DNA of 64,000 nucleotides from Afipia sp. (GTDB lineage: Bacteria; Pseudomonadota; Alphaproteobacteria; Rhizobiales; Xanthobacteraceae), in NCBI GenBank assembly GCA_017474385.1, contig JAFVHU010000110.1, positions 1 to 64,000 of the forward strand. Reading direction: 5' to 3'. Position numbers and translations under genes: made by a program. Below, piece by piece: positions 8,992 through 18,389 of this stretch; within the stretch, counting starts at the first letter, position 1, and every line of letters starts with the position of its first letter. The notes under the pieces are model-generated. The model saw nothing but the letters and a program-made list of their open reading frames with translations, did not search any database and was not told where the DNA came from.

Positions 8992-10144
8992 TCCGGTCGT
9001 CAAATTTCCCGCCGAGCAAAAGCTGACAGACACACCTCTGCCGTCAACCGAATCTCCACGCAAAAGCTGGGGCCAGCTGGCGCGCGAAAAGCGGCGCACG
9101 CTCTTGCTTGTGGTGGTGCCGGCCATCGCGCTGCTTGGCGGCATTGCGTTCTATCTGTCGGGCGGCCGCTACGCGACCACCGACGACGCCTATGTCGGCG
9201 CGCAAAAGGTTCTGATCACCCCGGATATTTCCGGCAAGATCGAGAAGGTCCTCATCAAAGAGGGCCAGAAGGTCAAGGCCGGCGACGAATTGTTCGAGAT
9301 CGATCCGGTGCCGTTCCGCTTTGCACTTCAGCAGGCGAAAGCCACACTCGAAACTGCCAGAACCAACTACGACAACCTGCGCTCCAATGTGTCGTCCTAT
9401 ACGCAGTTGCTGGAGCTTGCCAGGCAAGGCGTGGACCTGAAGCAGCGCGATGTCGATCGCAAGTCATCGCTGGTCAAGTCGCAGTCCGGCTCGCAGCTCG
9501 ACCTCGACACCAGCGCAACAAATCTCGTCCTCGCGCGCGCGCAACTCGAACTGCTGCAACAGCAACTCGCCAACGCGAAAAACCAATTGCTCGGCAATCC
9601 CGATCTGCCGCTCGAGGAATTCCCGCCCTACTTCCAGGCGAAAGCCGCGCTGGATCAGGCGCAGCGCAATCTCGATCACACCGTGTTGCGCGCACCGATC
9701 GACGGCACCGCGACACAGGTAGACAGCATCCAGTTAGGTCGCTTCGTTGCAGCCGGATCGCCGGTCTTCAGCGTGATCGACAACGCCAATCCGTGGGTTG
9801 ACGCCAATCTGAAGGAATCCGACTTGACCTATGTGGGTGTCGGACAGCCGGTCACGATGTCGATCGACGCGTTCCCCGACCACACCTTTATGGGCAAGGT
9901 CGGCTCGCTCAGCCCCGGCACCGGCGCACAATTCGCGATCCTGCCGCCGCAGAATTCCACCGGCAACTTCGTCAAGGTCGTGCAGCGCGTGCCGGTCCGC
10001 ATCTATTTCGACAAGAACGACCAGGCCGTTCAGAAGCTCAAGGCGGGCATGAGCACCTATGTCTGGGTCGATACCGGACATAAACGCTCGCTCGCAGGCC
10101 TTCTCGGTTTCTCCTCCGCTTCGGCCCAGGAGAAAACCCGGTGA
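8984..10144 (+). CDS. emrA: HlyD/EmrA family membrane fusion protein
   Basis: Periplasmic adaptor of a tripartite MFS efflux pump. The 386-residue protein has a cytoplasmic N-terminus of about 40 residues, one transmembrane helix (about 42-62), the first lipoyl half with TTDDAYVGAQKVLITPDISG, a coiled-coil hairpin (about 110-205, many Gln/Leu repeats) and the second lipoyl half LRAPIDGTATQ followed by a beta-barrel domain. Translational coupling is visible on both sides: 8 bases of overlap with marR and a GTGA overlap with the transporter gene. The substrate of the pump is unknown. Confidence 0.92.
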   Translation: MADPVVKFPAEQKLTDTPLPSTESPRKSWGQLAREKRRTLLLVVVPAIALLGGIAFYLSGGRYATTDDAYVGAQKVLITPDISGKIEKVLIKEGQKVKAGDELFEIDPVPFRFALQQAKATLETARTNYDNLRSNVSSYTQLLELARQGVDLKQRDVDRKSSLVKSQSGSQLDLDTSATNLVLARAQLELLQQQLANAKNQLLGNPDLPLEEFPPYFQAKAALDQAQRNLDHTVLRAPIDGTATQVDSIQLGRFVAAGSPVFSVIDNANPWVDANLKESDLTYVGVGQPVTMSIDAFPDHTFMGKVGSLSPGTGAQFAILPPQNSTGNFVKVVQRVPVRIYFDKNDQAVQKLKAGMSTYVWVDTGHKRSLAGLLGFSSASAQEKTR

Positions 10145-11706
10145 CCGCCGCCGCCCCCGCCTCCACGGCGGCGGTCCCGGGATTTCGCCGCAACATGGTG
10201 ACGATCTGCGCCATGACGGCGACGATCATGCAAGCGCTCGACACCACCATTGCGAACGTCGCGTTGCCCTACATGCAGGGCACGCTGTCGGCCTCGCAGG
10301 ACCAGATCAACTGGGTGCTGACGTCCTACATCGTTGCCGCGGCGATCATGACCGCGCCGGTCGGCTGGATCGCCAACCGGTTCGGGCGCAAGAAAGTTTT
10401 CATTGTCTGTTCAGCGGGCTTCACCATCGCTTCGGTGATGTGCGGCCTCGCGCAGGACATCACGCAGATGGTGCTGTTCCGCCTGCTGCAGGGCGTGTTC
10501 GGCGCGGCACTGGTGCCACTGTCGCAAGCGGTGATGCTCGATTCCTACGCGCTGCATGAGCGCGCCAAGGCAATGTCGATCTGGGGCATGGGCGTGATGC
10601 TGGGTCCGATCATGGGGCCATCGCTCGGCGCGTGGCTGACCGAAACCTATTCGTGGCACCGGGTCTTCTTCGTCAACATCCCGTTCGGCATCGTCACCGT
10701 AGCCGGGCTCATCATCTTCATGGACGAGACCAAGACCGACAGTGAAATGAAGTTCGACTGGTTCGGCTTCGGCGCACTGGCCATCGGTATCGGCGCCATG
10801 CAGGTCGCACTCGATCGCGGCGAGCAACTGGGCTGGCTGGAATCGCCCGAGATCGTCGCGGAAACGATACTCTCGATTGTCGGCTTCTATTACTTTTTCG
10901 CGCACTCCTTCACGACGAAACGGCCATTCATTCAGTTCGAGATCTTCAAGGATCGCAACTTCATCGGCGGCTGCGTCTTCATGGCGGTCATGGGCCTCGT
11001 GCTCTACAGCACGATGGCGCTTGCTTCGCCGTATCTGCAGAACGTCATCGGTTATCCGATCCTGACCGCCGGTTTGCTGCTGGCCACGCGCGGGCTCGGC
11101 ACCTTCGTCGCGATGATGCTGGTCGGGCGCGTCATGAAGTACATCGAGGCCCGCACGCTGATCGCAAGCGGCATGCTGCTGATGTCGGCGTCGCTCTATC
11201 TCATGACCGGATGGACCGACCAGACCGGCGTTCCGACGATCATCATCGTGAGCATCGCACAGGGCTTTGGACTGGGACTGGTATTCGTTCCGCTCAGCAC
11301 GGTTGCGTTCCTGACGCTGCCCAATCATCTGCGCACCGACGGCACCTCGATGCTGACGCTGATGCGCAATGTGGCCAGTTCTGTCGGCATCTCGGTCGTA
11401 ACAGCCAAGCTGACCGAGGGCGGCCGGGAAGCTTATGCGATCATCAACGAGAACGTGACGCCGTTCAACAAACCCATGCAGATGCCGGACGTCGCCGGCA
11501 TCATCAATATGGGCACCGACGCAGGGCGCGCGATGATGGATGTCATGATCAGTGCGCAGGCGCAGATCATCGCCTTCTCGTGGGATTATCAGATGGTGAT
11601 GATCATCACACTGTGCGCGGCGCCGCTCGCTATCATGATAGGATCAAGCAAAGCGGCGCTGCGCAAGCAGTCGCAGGCTTCCGATCATGCTGCGGTGATG
11701 GATTAA
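10141..11706 (+). CDS. emrB: DHA2 family MFS multidrug transporter, EmrB type
   Basis: A 521-residue proton-driven drug exporter with about 14 transmembrane helices. It shows the EmrB/QacA motifs: ALDTTIANVALP in helix 1, WVLTSYIVAAAIMTAP, the loop GWIANRFGRKK, and antiporter motif C as GVMLGPIMGPSLGAW. The start is GTG at 10141, overlapping the stop of emrA (GTGA), which indicates translational coupling. A strong hairpin at 11730-11757 ends the operon. Confidence 0.93.
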   Translation: MTAAAPASTAAVPGFRRNMVTICAMTATIMQALDTTIANVALPYMQGTLSASQDQINWVLTSYIVAAAIMTAPVGWIANRFGRKKVFIVCSAGFTIASVMCGLAQDITQMVLFRLLQGVFGAALVPLSQAVMLDSYALHERAKAMSIWGMGVMLGPIMGPSLGAWLTETYSWHRVFFVNIPFGIVTVAGLIIFMDETKTDSEMKFDWFGFGALAIGIGAMQVALDRGEQLGWLESPEIVAETILSIVGFYYFFAHSFTTKRPFIQFEIFKDRNFIGGCVFMAVMGLVLYSTMALASPYLQNVIGYPILTAGLLLATRGLGTFVAMMLVGRVMKYIEARTLIASGMLLMSASLYLMTGWTDQTGVPTIIIVSIAQGFGLGLVFVPLSTVAFLTLPNHLRTDGTSMLTLMRNVASSVGISVVTAKLTEGGREAYAIINENVTPFNKPMQMPDVAGIINMGTDAGRAMMDVMISAQAQIIAFSWDYQMVMIITLCAAPLAIMIGSSKAALRKQSQASDHAAVMD

Positions 11707-11729
11707 GCAGACTCAGCATTGCGAAAAGC

Positions 11730-11757
11730 AAAACGGGGAGCCCAGGCTCCCCGTTTT
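11730..11757. terminator. Bidirectional intrinsic terminator between emrB and thiolase gene
   Basis: A perfect 13-base inverted repeat, AAAACGGGGAGCC (11730-11742) and GGCTCCCCGTTTT (11745-11757), ends in T-rich tails on both strands. It lies between two convergent genes and should terminate both. Confidence 0.9.
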
Positions 11758-11775
11758 CGTCACGTCCAAAAGAGC

Positions 11776-12984
11776 TCAGTTCAATTTTTCAATGGCCGCC
11801 GCGGCGCCTTGACCGACGCCGACACACATGGTGGCCAGCGCGTACTTGCCGCCGCGCTTTTCAAGGCCATGGACGGCGGTCAGCACCAGCCGCGCACCGC
11901 TCATCCCGAGCGGATGACCAAGCGCAATCGCGCCGCCATGCGGATTCACGAAATCAGCATCCTCCTGAACACCGAGCTGGCGCAGCACCGCGATGCCCTG
12001 CGACGCGAAGGCTTCGTTGAGTTCGATCAAATCGATGTCGCTGATCTTGAGGCCGAGTTTCTCGAGCAGCTTGCGCACTGCCGGCACCGGGCCCATGCCC
12101 ATCACGCGTGGCGCGACACCGGCCGAGGCGTGACCGAGGAGTTTCGCGCGCGGCGTCAGGCCGTGCTTCTTCACGGCTTCTTCCGAAGCGAGGATCAGCG
12201 CAGCCGCACCATCGTTAACGCCCGAGGCGTTTCCGGCGGTCACCGTGCCATCGGGGCGCGTGACCGGCTTCAGCTTCGCAAGCTGCTCAAGCGTGGTTTC
12301 CGGGCGCGGGTGCTCATCCTTGTCCACGATCACAGGCCCGGCCTTGCCGCCCGGAGCGGTAACCGGCGTGATTTCTTCAGCGAAGTAACCCGCGGCAATC
12401 GCCTTGCCTGCGCGCTGCTGCGAGCGGATCGCGAAGGCGTCCTGATCCGCGCGTGAGATCTGATAATCCGTCGCCACGTTCTCGCCGGTTTCCGGCATCG
12501 AATCGACGCCGTACATCTTCTTCATCAGCGGATTGACGAACCGCCAGCCGATTGTGGTGTCATAGGTTTCGACCGCACGCTGATAGGCCTCGTTGGCCTT
12601 GCCGGTGACGAACGGCGCACGGGTCATGGATTCGACGCCGCCCGCGATAGCGAAATCGATCTCGCCTGCGCGGATCGCCCGCGCGATACCGCCGACCGCA
12701 TCGAGGCCCGACGCGCAGAGCCGGTTGACCGTCATGCCCGGCACCGTCTCCGGCAATCCGGCCAGCAACAGCGCCATGCGGGCGACGTTGCGATTGTCTT
12801 CACCGGCCTGATTGGCGCAGCCATATGCAACTTCGTCCAGCGCGCCCCAGTCGGCCTTGGGATTGCGTTCCATCAGCGCCTTGATGGGAGCCGCGGCCAG
12901 ATCGTCCGCACGCACCTTGGCCAGTGATCCGCCGAACCGGCCGATCGGCGTCCGCACCGCATCACAAATGAAAACATCACGCAT
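11776..12984 (-). CDS. pcaF: Acetyl-CoA acyltransferase, 3-oxoadipyl-CoA thiolase type
   Basis: A 402-residue thiolase that cleaves a beta-ketoacyl-CoA. The nucleophilic cysteine is in [13 protein letters not shown] (about residue 90), the catalytic histidine in [11 protein letters not shown] (about 358) and the second cysteine in TMCVGVGQG (about 388). The stretch [25 protein letters not shown] and overall form are typical of PcaF/PaaJ, which converts 3-oxoadipyl-CoA to succinyl-CoA and acetyl-CoA in the beta-ketoadipate pathway. No other pca or paa gene is nearby, so a general fatty-acid thiolase role cannot be excluded. Confidence 0.85.
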   Translation of the reverse strand: MRDVFICDAVRTPIGRFGGSLAKVRADDLAAAPIKALMERNPKADWGALDEVAYGCANQAGEDNRNVARMALLLAGLPETVPGMTVNRLCASGLDAVGGIARAIRAGEIDFAIAGGVESMTRAPFVTGKANEAYQRAVETYDTTIGWRFVNPLMKKMYGVDSMPETGENVATDYQISRADQDAFAIRSQQRAGKAIAAGYFAEEITPVTAPGGKAGPVIVDKDEHPRPETTLEQLAKLKPVTRPDGTVTAGNASGVNDGAAALILASEEAVKKHGLTPRAKLLGHASAGVAPRVMGMGPVPAVRKLLEKLGLKISDIDLIELNEAFASQGIAVLRQLGVQEDADFVNPHGGAIALGHPLGMSGARLVLTAVHGLEKRGGKYALATMCVGVGQGAAAAIEKLN

Positions 12985-13025
12985 GGTCGTTCTCCCTGAA
13001 GTTGGTTCGGACGTATAGAGCCCGC

Positions 13026-13101
13026 CCAGTGTCCCGAATCCGAAGTTCGCCGCATTCTACAGCAGGCCCACACGCGAACTTCGGATTCGGAAGGACACTG
13101 G
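13026..13101. repeat. Large inverted repeat I between thiolase gene and mutS
   Basis: The left arm at 13026-13050 begins CCAGTGTCC and ends GAATCCGAAGTTCGC; the right arm at 13074-13101 is its reverse complement with three extra bases. The loop is 23 bases. As RNA or single-stranded DNA this folds into a hairpin of about 24 base pairs. It lies in the 365-base gap 12985-13349, which holds no gene I can support. The left arm recurs at 50676-50698. Confidence 0.85.
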
Positions 13102-13114
13102 CAACAATAGATTC

Positions 13115-13189
13115 TCGTGTGGTTTTAGTTCGCAAGTCCGCAAAAGAACGTGCCGGGAACATGACGCGGACTTGCGAACGACCACACGA
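13115..13189. repeat. Large inverted repeat II between thiolase gene and mutS
   Basis: TCGTGTGG (13115-13122) plus GTTCGCAAGTCCGC (13128-13141) is matched by GCGGACTTGCGAAC (13166-13179) plus CCACACGA (13182-13189). Both arms are exact apart from an internal loop of unequal length (5 versus 2 bases). The apical loop is 24 bases. It directly follows repeat I with a different sequence but the same architecture. Confidence 0.85.
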
Positions 13190-13349
13190 ACTGCCGCGAG
13201 TTTTAGGAAGCACGGCGCGGGGCGTCAAATGATCGATGGCCGGAACAGCCTTATTGCCCGGCAGAGCGGCCATGCACGGACCGTCTCAAGGCGTGGAAAA
13301 CGTCCCGTGCAATTCCACCATGCGAAAGAACTTTGCTAATGTTCGCTCC

Positions 13350-16082
13350 ATGACCATCCATTCCACGCCCCCCGCATCGCCAAACGCCGAAACTGCCTCA
13401 TCTGAGGCTGCCGGACGCGTGACGCCGATGATGGAACAATATCTTGAAATAAAAGCCGCCAATCCGGGGCTGCTGCTGTTCTACCGGATGGGTGACTTTT
13501 ACGAACTGTTCTTCGAGGACGCGGAAATCGCCTCGCGCGCGCTCGGCATCACGCTGACCAAACGCGGCAAGCACATGGGCGAAGACATTCCGATGTGCGG
13601 CGTGCCGGTGGAGCGGTCCGACGACTACCTGCACAGGCTGATCGCACTGGGTCATCGCGTCGCGGTCTGCGAGCAGACGGAGAATCCTGCCGAAGCCAAG
13701 AAGCGCGGCAACAAGAGCGTGGTCCGTCGCGACGTCGTGCGGCTGGTGACGCCGGGCACGCTGACCGAAGACAACCTGCTCGACGCCAAGACCAACAACT
13801 ATCTGCTGGCGATTGCGCGAACGCGCGGGTCCTCATCCGCCAGCGACCGCATTGGACTCGCGTGGATCGACATCTCGACGGCGGAGTTCAGCGTCACTGA
13901 ATGCAGCGCGGGCGAACTCGGCGCGACGCTGGCGCGGATCAATCCCAATGAAGTGATCGTCACAGACGCGCTGTATTCCGATCCAGAATTGTCCGCGCTG
14001 TTTCGCACCTTGGCCGCTGTGACGCCGGTGACGCGCGATGTGTTCGACGCCGTCACCGCCGAGCGGCGGCTGTGCGATTATTTCGCCGTCGCCACCATGG
14101 ACGGCTTCGGCGCGATGTCGCGGCTGGAGGCGACCGCCGCCGCCGCAGCCGTAACATACGTGGACCGCACCCAGGTCGGCCAGCACCTGCCGCTGTCGCC
14201 ACCCGCGCGCGAGGCGGCCGGCACGACGATGGCGATCGATCCCGCCACCCGCGCCAACCTCGAACTGACGCGAACGCTGGCGGGCGAACGGCGCGGGTCG
14301 CTGCTCGACGCCGTCGATTGCACGGTAACCGCAGCCGGCTCGCGGCTGCTGGCACAACGCCTTTCCGCGCCGCTGACTGACAGTGCCACCATCTCGCATC
14401 GGCTCGACGCCGCTGCACTATTCACACACGACAGTGCTGCACGGGAGGATTTGCGCGGCATCCTGCGCGCGGCGCCGGACATTTCACGCGCACTGGCGCG
14501 ATTGTCCGTCGGACGAGGCGGCCCCCGCGATCTCGCCGCCCTGCGCGACGGAATTCTGGCCGCCGACAAAGCCGTCGAGCGGCTCGCGCGGATCGAAAAA
14601 CTTCCGCGCGACATCACGCTAGCAATCGACGCGCTGCGCCGCCCGTCCCGCGATCTCGCACGGGAATTCGCACGTGGGCTCGCCGACGAACTGCCGCTGT
14701 TCAAACGCGACGGCGGCTTCGTCCGCGCAGGCTATGAACCGGCGCTCGATGAAACGCGCAACCTGCGCGACGCTTCGCGGCTGGTGGTTGCCGCGATGCA
14801 GGCGCGTTACGCCGACGACACCGGCATCAAGAGTCTGAAGATCCGCCACAACAACGTGCTCGGCTATTTCGTCGAGGTCACGGCGCAGCACGGCGACAAG
14901 CTGATGGCCGCGCCGCTCAATGCGACCTTCATCCATCGCCAGACGCTGGCGGGACAGGTGCGGTTCACCACGACGGAACTCGGCGAAGTCGAGGCCAAGA
15001 TCGCCAATGCCGGCGACCGCGCCCTCGGGCTTGAACTCGAGATATTCGACAGGCTGTGTGCGATGGCGGTCGCCGCGGGCGACGACTTGCGCGCCGCGGC
15101 GCATGCATTTGCGCTGCTCGACGTGACCTCCGCGCTGGCAAAACTCGCGGTCGACGAGAATTACGCACGCCCCGTGGTCGACAACTCGCTTAAATTCTCC
15201 ATCGAAGGCGGCCGCCATCCTGTGGTCGAACAGGCGCTCAAGCGCGACGGCCAGCCCTTCATCGCCAACGCCTGCGACCTGTCACCCGGACCGTCACAGG
15301 CATCGGGGCAAATCTGGTTGCTGACCGGCCCGAACATGGCGGGTAAATCGACCTTCCTACGACAGAACGCACTGATCGCGCTGATGGCGCAGATCGGCAG
15401 CTTCGTCCCGGCAAAGCTCGCCCATATCGGCATCGTCGACCGGCTGTTCTCCCGCGTCGGCGCCGCCGACGATCTCGCACGTGGCCGCTCAACCTTCATG
15501 GTCGAGATGGTCGAGACGGCTGCGATCCTCAATCAGGCCGGCGAGCGGGCGCTGGTAATCCTCGATGAGATCGGCCGTGGCACCTCGACCTTCGACGGGC
15601 TCTCGATTGCGTGGGCGTCGATCGAACATCTGCATGAGAGCAATCGATGCCGCGCGCTGTTCGCAACGCATTATCATGAACTGACCGCGCTCTCGGCGAA
15701 CCTGCCACGGCTGTTCAACGCCACCGTGCGCGTCAAGGAATGGCAAGGCGACGTGGTGTTCCTGCACGAGGTGTTGCCGGGATCGGCGGATCGCTCTTAC
15801 GGCATCCAGGTGGCCAAGCTCGCTGGCCTTCCCGCCGCAGTGGTCACGCGCGCAAAGTCGGTGCTGGCGAAACTCGAAGCGCAGGATCGCGGCAGCACGG
15901 CGCGCGCGCTGGCTGACGATCTGCCGCTGTTCGCAGTCCCGTCGCGCGCAGCCGCTGAACCGCAACCGCCGAGCGCAGCCGATCAGGTTGCCGAGGCGCT
16001 CAACGCATTGCATCCCGACGAGATGTCGCCGCGCGAGGCGCTGGATACGCTCTATGCGTTGAAGGCGAAACTGCCGAAGTAG
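13350..16082 (+). CDS. mutS: DNA mismatch repair protein MutS
   Basis: Recognises mismatches and starts methyl-independent or MutL-dependent repair. The mismatch-contact motif [11 protein letters not shown] is at about residue 45; the core and clamp domains follow, and the ATPase has Walker [15 protein letters not shown] (about 656), Walker [16 protein letters not shown] and the conserved FATHYHEL. A short C-terminal helix-turn-helix/dimerisation tail ends the protein. The frame is open from 13236, but residues before the ATG at 13350 are not MutS-like; the 910-residue product has normal length. It stands alone behind two large inverted repeats. Confidence 0.96.
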   Translation: MTIHSTPPASPNAETASSEAAGRVTPMMEQYLEIKAANPGLLLFYRMGDFYELFFEDAEIASRALGITLTKRGKHMGEDIPMCGVPVERSDDYLHRLIALGHRVAVCEQTENPAEAKKRGNKSVVRRDVVRLVTPGTLTEDNLLDAKTNNYLLAIARTRGSSSASDRIGLAWIDISTAEFSVTECSAGELGATLARINPNEVIVTDALYSDPELSALFRTLAAVTPVTRDVFDAVTAERRLCDYFAVATMDGFGAMSRLEATAAAAAVTYVDRTQVGQHLPLSPPAREAAGTTMAIDPATRANLELTRTLAGERRGSLLDAVDCTVTAAGSRLLAQRLSAPLTDSATISHRLDAAALFTHDSAAREDLRGILRAAPDISRALARLSVGRGGPRDLAALRDGILAADKAVERLARIEKLPRDITLAIDALRRPSRDLAREFARGLADELPLFKRDGGFVRAGYEPALDETRNLRDASRLVVAAMQARYADDTGIKSLKIRHNNVLGYFVEVTAQHGDKLMAAPLNATFIHRQTLAGQVRFTTTELGEVEAKIANAGDRALGLELEIFDRLCAMAVAAGDDLRAAAHAFALLDVTSALAKLAVDENYARPVVDNSLKFSIEGGRHPVVEQALKRDGQPFIANACDLSPGPSQASGQIWLLTGPNMAGKSTFLRQNALIALMAQIGSFVPAKLAHIGIVDRLFSRVGAADDLARGRSTFMVEMVETAAILNQAGERALVILDEIGRGTSTFDGLSIAWASIEHLHESNRCRALFATHYHELTALSANLPRLFNATVRVKEWQGDVVFLHEVLPGSADRSYGIQVAKLAGLPAAVVTRAKSVLAKLEAQDRGSTARALADDLPLFAVPSRAAAEPQPPSAADQVAEALNALHPDEMSPREALDTLYALKAKLPK

Positions 16083-16088
16083 CAATCG

Positions 16089-16601
16089 TCAGATGCGATT
16101 GAGCGACACCACCGTCTTCGGGCCGTTCTTGATGGTCTGGTAGACCACGCAATAGCGCTCGGTCAGTTTCAACAGTTGATCGAGCTTGTCCTGCGGCGCG
16201 TCGGTGTCGACATCGAACCGCAGACGAATTTCCGCAAAACCGACCGGGGCTTCCTTGTCGACGCCGAGCGTGCCGCGAAAATCGAGATCGCCTTCGGCGG
16301 TCACGTTGCCGGACTTCAACGGCGCGTCGATGGCGGTCGCAACCGATTTCAGGGTCACGCCGGCACAGGCCACCAGTGCTTCGAGCAGCATGTCGCCCGA
16401 ACAGAGTTCAAGTCCGGAGCCGCCGGTCGCCGGATGCAACCCCGCGATCGCGGCTGCCGCCTTGCCGGTCTCGACCTTGCAGGACAGGCCTTCGCTATCC
16501 AGCGAGCCCTTCGCCTTCAAGGTGATAAACGCGGCCTTGGGATCGGATTTGTAGCGATCCTTGATCGGCGCCTGCATGGCGCGGAGTGCGGTTGAATCCA
16601 T
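16089..16601 (-). CDS. OsmC family protein
   Basis: A protein of about 170 residues of the OsmC/Ohr peroxiredoxin-like family, which reduces organic hydroperoxides with two cysteines. Candidate redox cysteines are in EALVACAGVTLKS and ERYCVVYQTI, the positions expected for the family. The ATG at 16601 is preferred over upstream ATGs because GGAG lies about nine bases before it. It converges on mutS with 6 bases between the stops. Confidence 0.85.
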   Translation of the reverse strand: MDSTALRAMQAPIKDRYKSDPKAAFITLKAKGSLDSEGLSCKVETGKAAAAIAGLHPATGGSGLELCSGDMLLEALVACAGVTLKSVATAIDAPLKSGNVTAEGDLDFRGTLGVDKEAPVGFAEIRLRFDVDTDAPQDKLDQLLKLTERYCVVYQTIKNGPKTVVSLNRI

Positions 16602-16657
16602 TTTCTCGTTCTCCGTTTCCATCGGCATCAACAACGCCGCGTGCAGCTTATTCCGCC

Positions 16658-17440
16658 TTATATCCCCTCGCCGACCATCAGCAAAACATCCGCCGGACGC
16701 ATGGCACGGTTGAGCGAACGATCCAGCGAAGCCAGCACCTGATGCTTGACCACCTCGAAGGCAGACGAATTCCTGTCGCGCGGCCGGGTGAGGTCAACCC
16801 TGATTTCCTCGAACAAACGACCCGGCAGCGGCCGCATCACCATCACGCGATCCGCCAGCACCACCGCTTCATCGACATCGTGGGTGACAAGAGCAAGCGT
16901 CGGTTTGGTGTCGGCCCACAGATCGAGCAGATGATCTTGCAAGTCCGCACGCGTGAATGCATCGAGCGCCGAGAAAGGCTCATCCAGCAGCAGCACCTCC
17001 GGCGACGGCACCAGCGCCCGCGCGATCGCGACACGCTGTGCCTGCCCGCCTGACAGTTCGCGCGGCCATGCATCGGCCTTGTCGGCAAGGCCGACCCGCG
17101 CAAGCGCACGCGCAATCCGCTGTTGCCGCTCTGCGGACGTCAGATGGCTGAGGCCGAAGCCGATGTTCTCGGCGACACTGAGCCACGGCAACAGCCGGGG
17201 CTCCTGAAAGATGATGCCGATCTTTTCATGAGGCGCGGTGATCGAGATGGTATCGAGCGTGACGGACCCGGTCGTCGCGCGGTCAAGCCCGGAAATCGCG
17301 CGCAGCAGCGTGGATTTTCCGCAGCCCGAGCCGCCGATGATGGCGACGATCTCGCCGGGCTTGATGCGCGCGGAAAAATTCTCCAGCGCGTGGACACCGT
17401 TCGGATAGGTCTTGCCGACATGATCGAGAGCAAGCATCAC
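16658..17440 (-). CDS. ABC transporter ATP-binding protein, nitrate/sulfonate/taurine type
   Basis: ATPase of a nutrient importer of the SsuB/TauB/NrtD family. Walker A is GGSGCGKSTLL (about residue 36), Q-loop FQEPRLLPW, signature LSGGQAQRVAIARAL and Walker B LLLDEPFSALD. At 260 residues it is a normal single domain. The start codon overlaps the stop of the permease gene by ATGA, so the two are translationally coupled. The substrate class (sulfonate, nitrate, pyrimidine precursor) cannot be told from the ATPase. Confidence 0.92.
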   Translation of the reverse strand: MMLALDHVGKTYPNGVHALENFSARIKPGEIVAIIGGSGCGKSTLLRAISGLDRATTGSVTLDTISITAPHEKIGIIFQEPRLLPWLSVAENIGFGLSHLTSAERQQRIARALARVGLADKADAWPRELSGGQAQRVAIARALVPSPEVLLLDEPFSALDAFTRADLQDHLLDLWADTKPTLALVTHDVDEAVVLADRVMVMRPLPGRLFEEIRVDLTRPRDRNSSAFEVVKHQVLASLDRSLNRAMRPADVLLMVGEGI

Positions 17441-18288
17441 ACCCCTCCCGCATGCGCGCCAAACGAATCCTGCCAGCGCAGGAATGGCGCCGCGGCCAAC
17501 TGGATCAGCCAGTCAGTGGTCTTGCCGAGGACTGCGAACACGATAATGGCGGCAACGATTTGCGCTGGCTTGCCCAATTGCTGGCCGTCGGTCAGCAGGT
17601 AGCCAAGTCCCTCCGACGCGCCCATGAATTCAGCGGCGACCACGAACATCCAGCCAAGACCGAGACCGGAGCGCAACGACACGACATAGGCCGGCAGCAC
17701 TGCCGGCAGCATGATACGGCGGATCATCGCAAAGCCGCTGAGGCGGAAGATGCGGCCGACCTCAACGATCTTGCGATCGACGGCAAGGATCGCGCCCATC
17801 ACACCGAGATAGATCGGGAAGAAGACGCCGACCGCGATCAGCGCCACCTTGGAGGTTTCGAAGATCCCGAGCCACAGGATAAACAACGGCACCCAGGCAA
17901 TCGACGGGATTGCGCGGAGTGCCTGGAATGTCGGATCGAGCAGTCGCCGCACCAGCGTCCAGTAACCGCAGATCGCGCCAAGAATTGTTCCTGCTGCGAT
18001 GCCAAGTCCGAAACCCGCACCGACGCGGCTCAGCGTCGCGATAATATGCCGGCTCAATTCGCCGCTGGCCGAGAGTTCGACCAGCGTCTGCCAGATGCGG
18101 CTCGGCGGCGGCACCAGCCGTCCATTCGAGTAACCAAAACGCACGGCGAGTTCCCATGCCAGCGCAAGCCCGAGCGGCAACAGCAAGCCAATTGCAGGGC
18201 GCGCGAAGCGGCGCAGGCGGCCGGCGCGACGCGATCCTGCCTCCTCTCCAATGATTTCCGGCGCTGGCGTGTCGAGTGTCATGGTCAT
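17437..18288 (-). CDS. ABC transporter permease, SsuC/TauC type
   Basis: A 283-residue inner-membrane permease of the BPD_transp_1 family with about six helices. The EAA-like cytoplasmic loop is around AILAVDRKIVEVGRIFRLSGF, followed by LPAVLPAYVVSLRSGLGLGWMFVVAAEF, typical of nitrate/sulfonate/taurine permeases. It lies between the substrate-binding and ATPase genes, overlapping the latter by four bases. Confidence 0.92.
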   Translation of the reverse strand: MTMTLDTPAPEIIGEEAGSRRAGRLRRFARPAIGLLLPLGLALAWELAVRFGYSNGRLVPPPSRIWQTLVELSASGELSRHIIATLSRVGAGFGLGIAAGTILGAICGYWTLVRRLLDPTFQALRAIPSIAWVPLFILWLGIFETSKVALIAVGVFFPIYLGVMGAILAVDRKIVEVGRIFRLSGFAMIRRIMLPAVLPAYVVSLRSGLGLGWMFVVAAEFMGASEGLGYLLTDGQQLGKPAQIVAAIIVFAVLGKTTDWLIQLAAAPFLRWQDSFGAHAGGV

Positions 18289-18335
18289 AGCAAAGACCGT
18301 TTATTACAGGCGATTGCAAGAGTGCTCAGAGCGAA

Positions 18336-18362
18336 GGCCCGCAAGCTTGCAGCATGCGGGCC
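18336..18362. terminator. Intercistronic hairpin between binding-protein and permease genes
   Basis: GGCCCGCA (18336-18343) pairs with TGCGGGCC (18355-18362) across an 11-base loop. It directly follows the binding-protein gene in the direction of transcription and has no T tract. Such hairpins usually reduce read-through or protect upstream mRNA, keeping the binding protein more abundant than the membrane parts. Function is inferred. Confidence 0.5.
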
Positions 18363-18389
18363 CTTGAACGCGCCGTTTGCGGCACATCG

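Noticed and set aside
13026-13189. CRISPR array
   Set aside because: The repeats are inverted, not direct, and there are no regularly spaced units. No CRISPR array was seen anywhere in the window.
13236-13349. 38-residue N-terminal extension of MutS
   Set aside because: Not MutS-like and begins near the inverted repeats; the ATG at 13350 fits the family.
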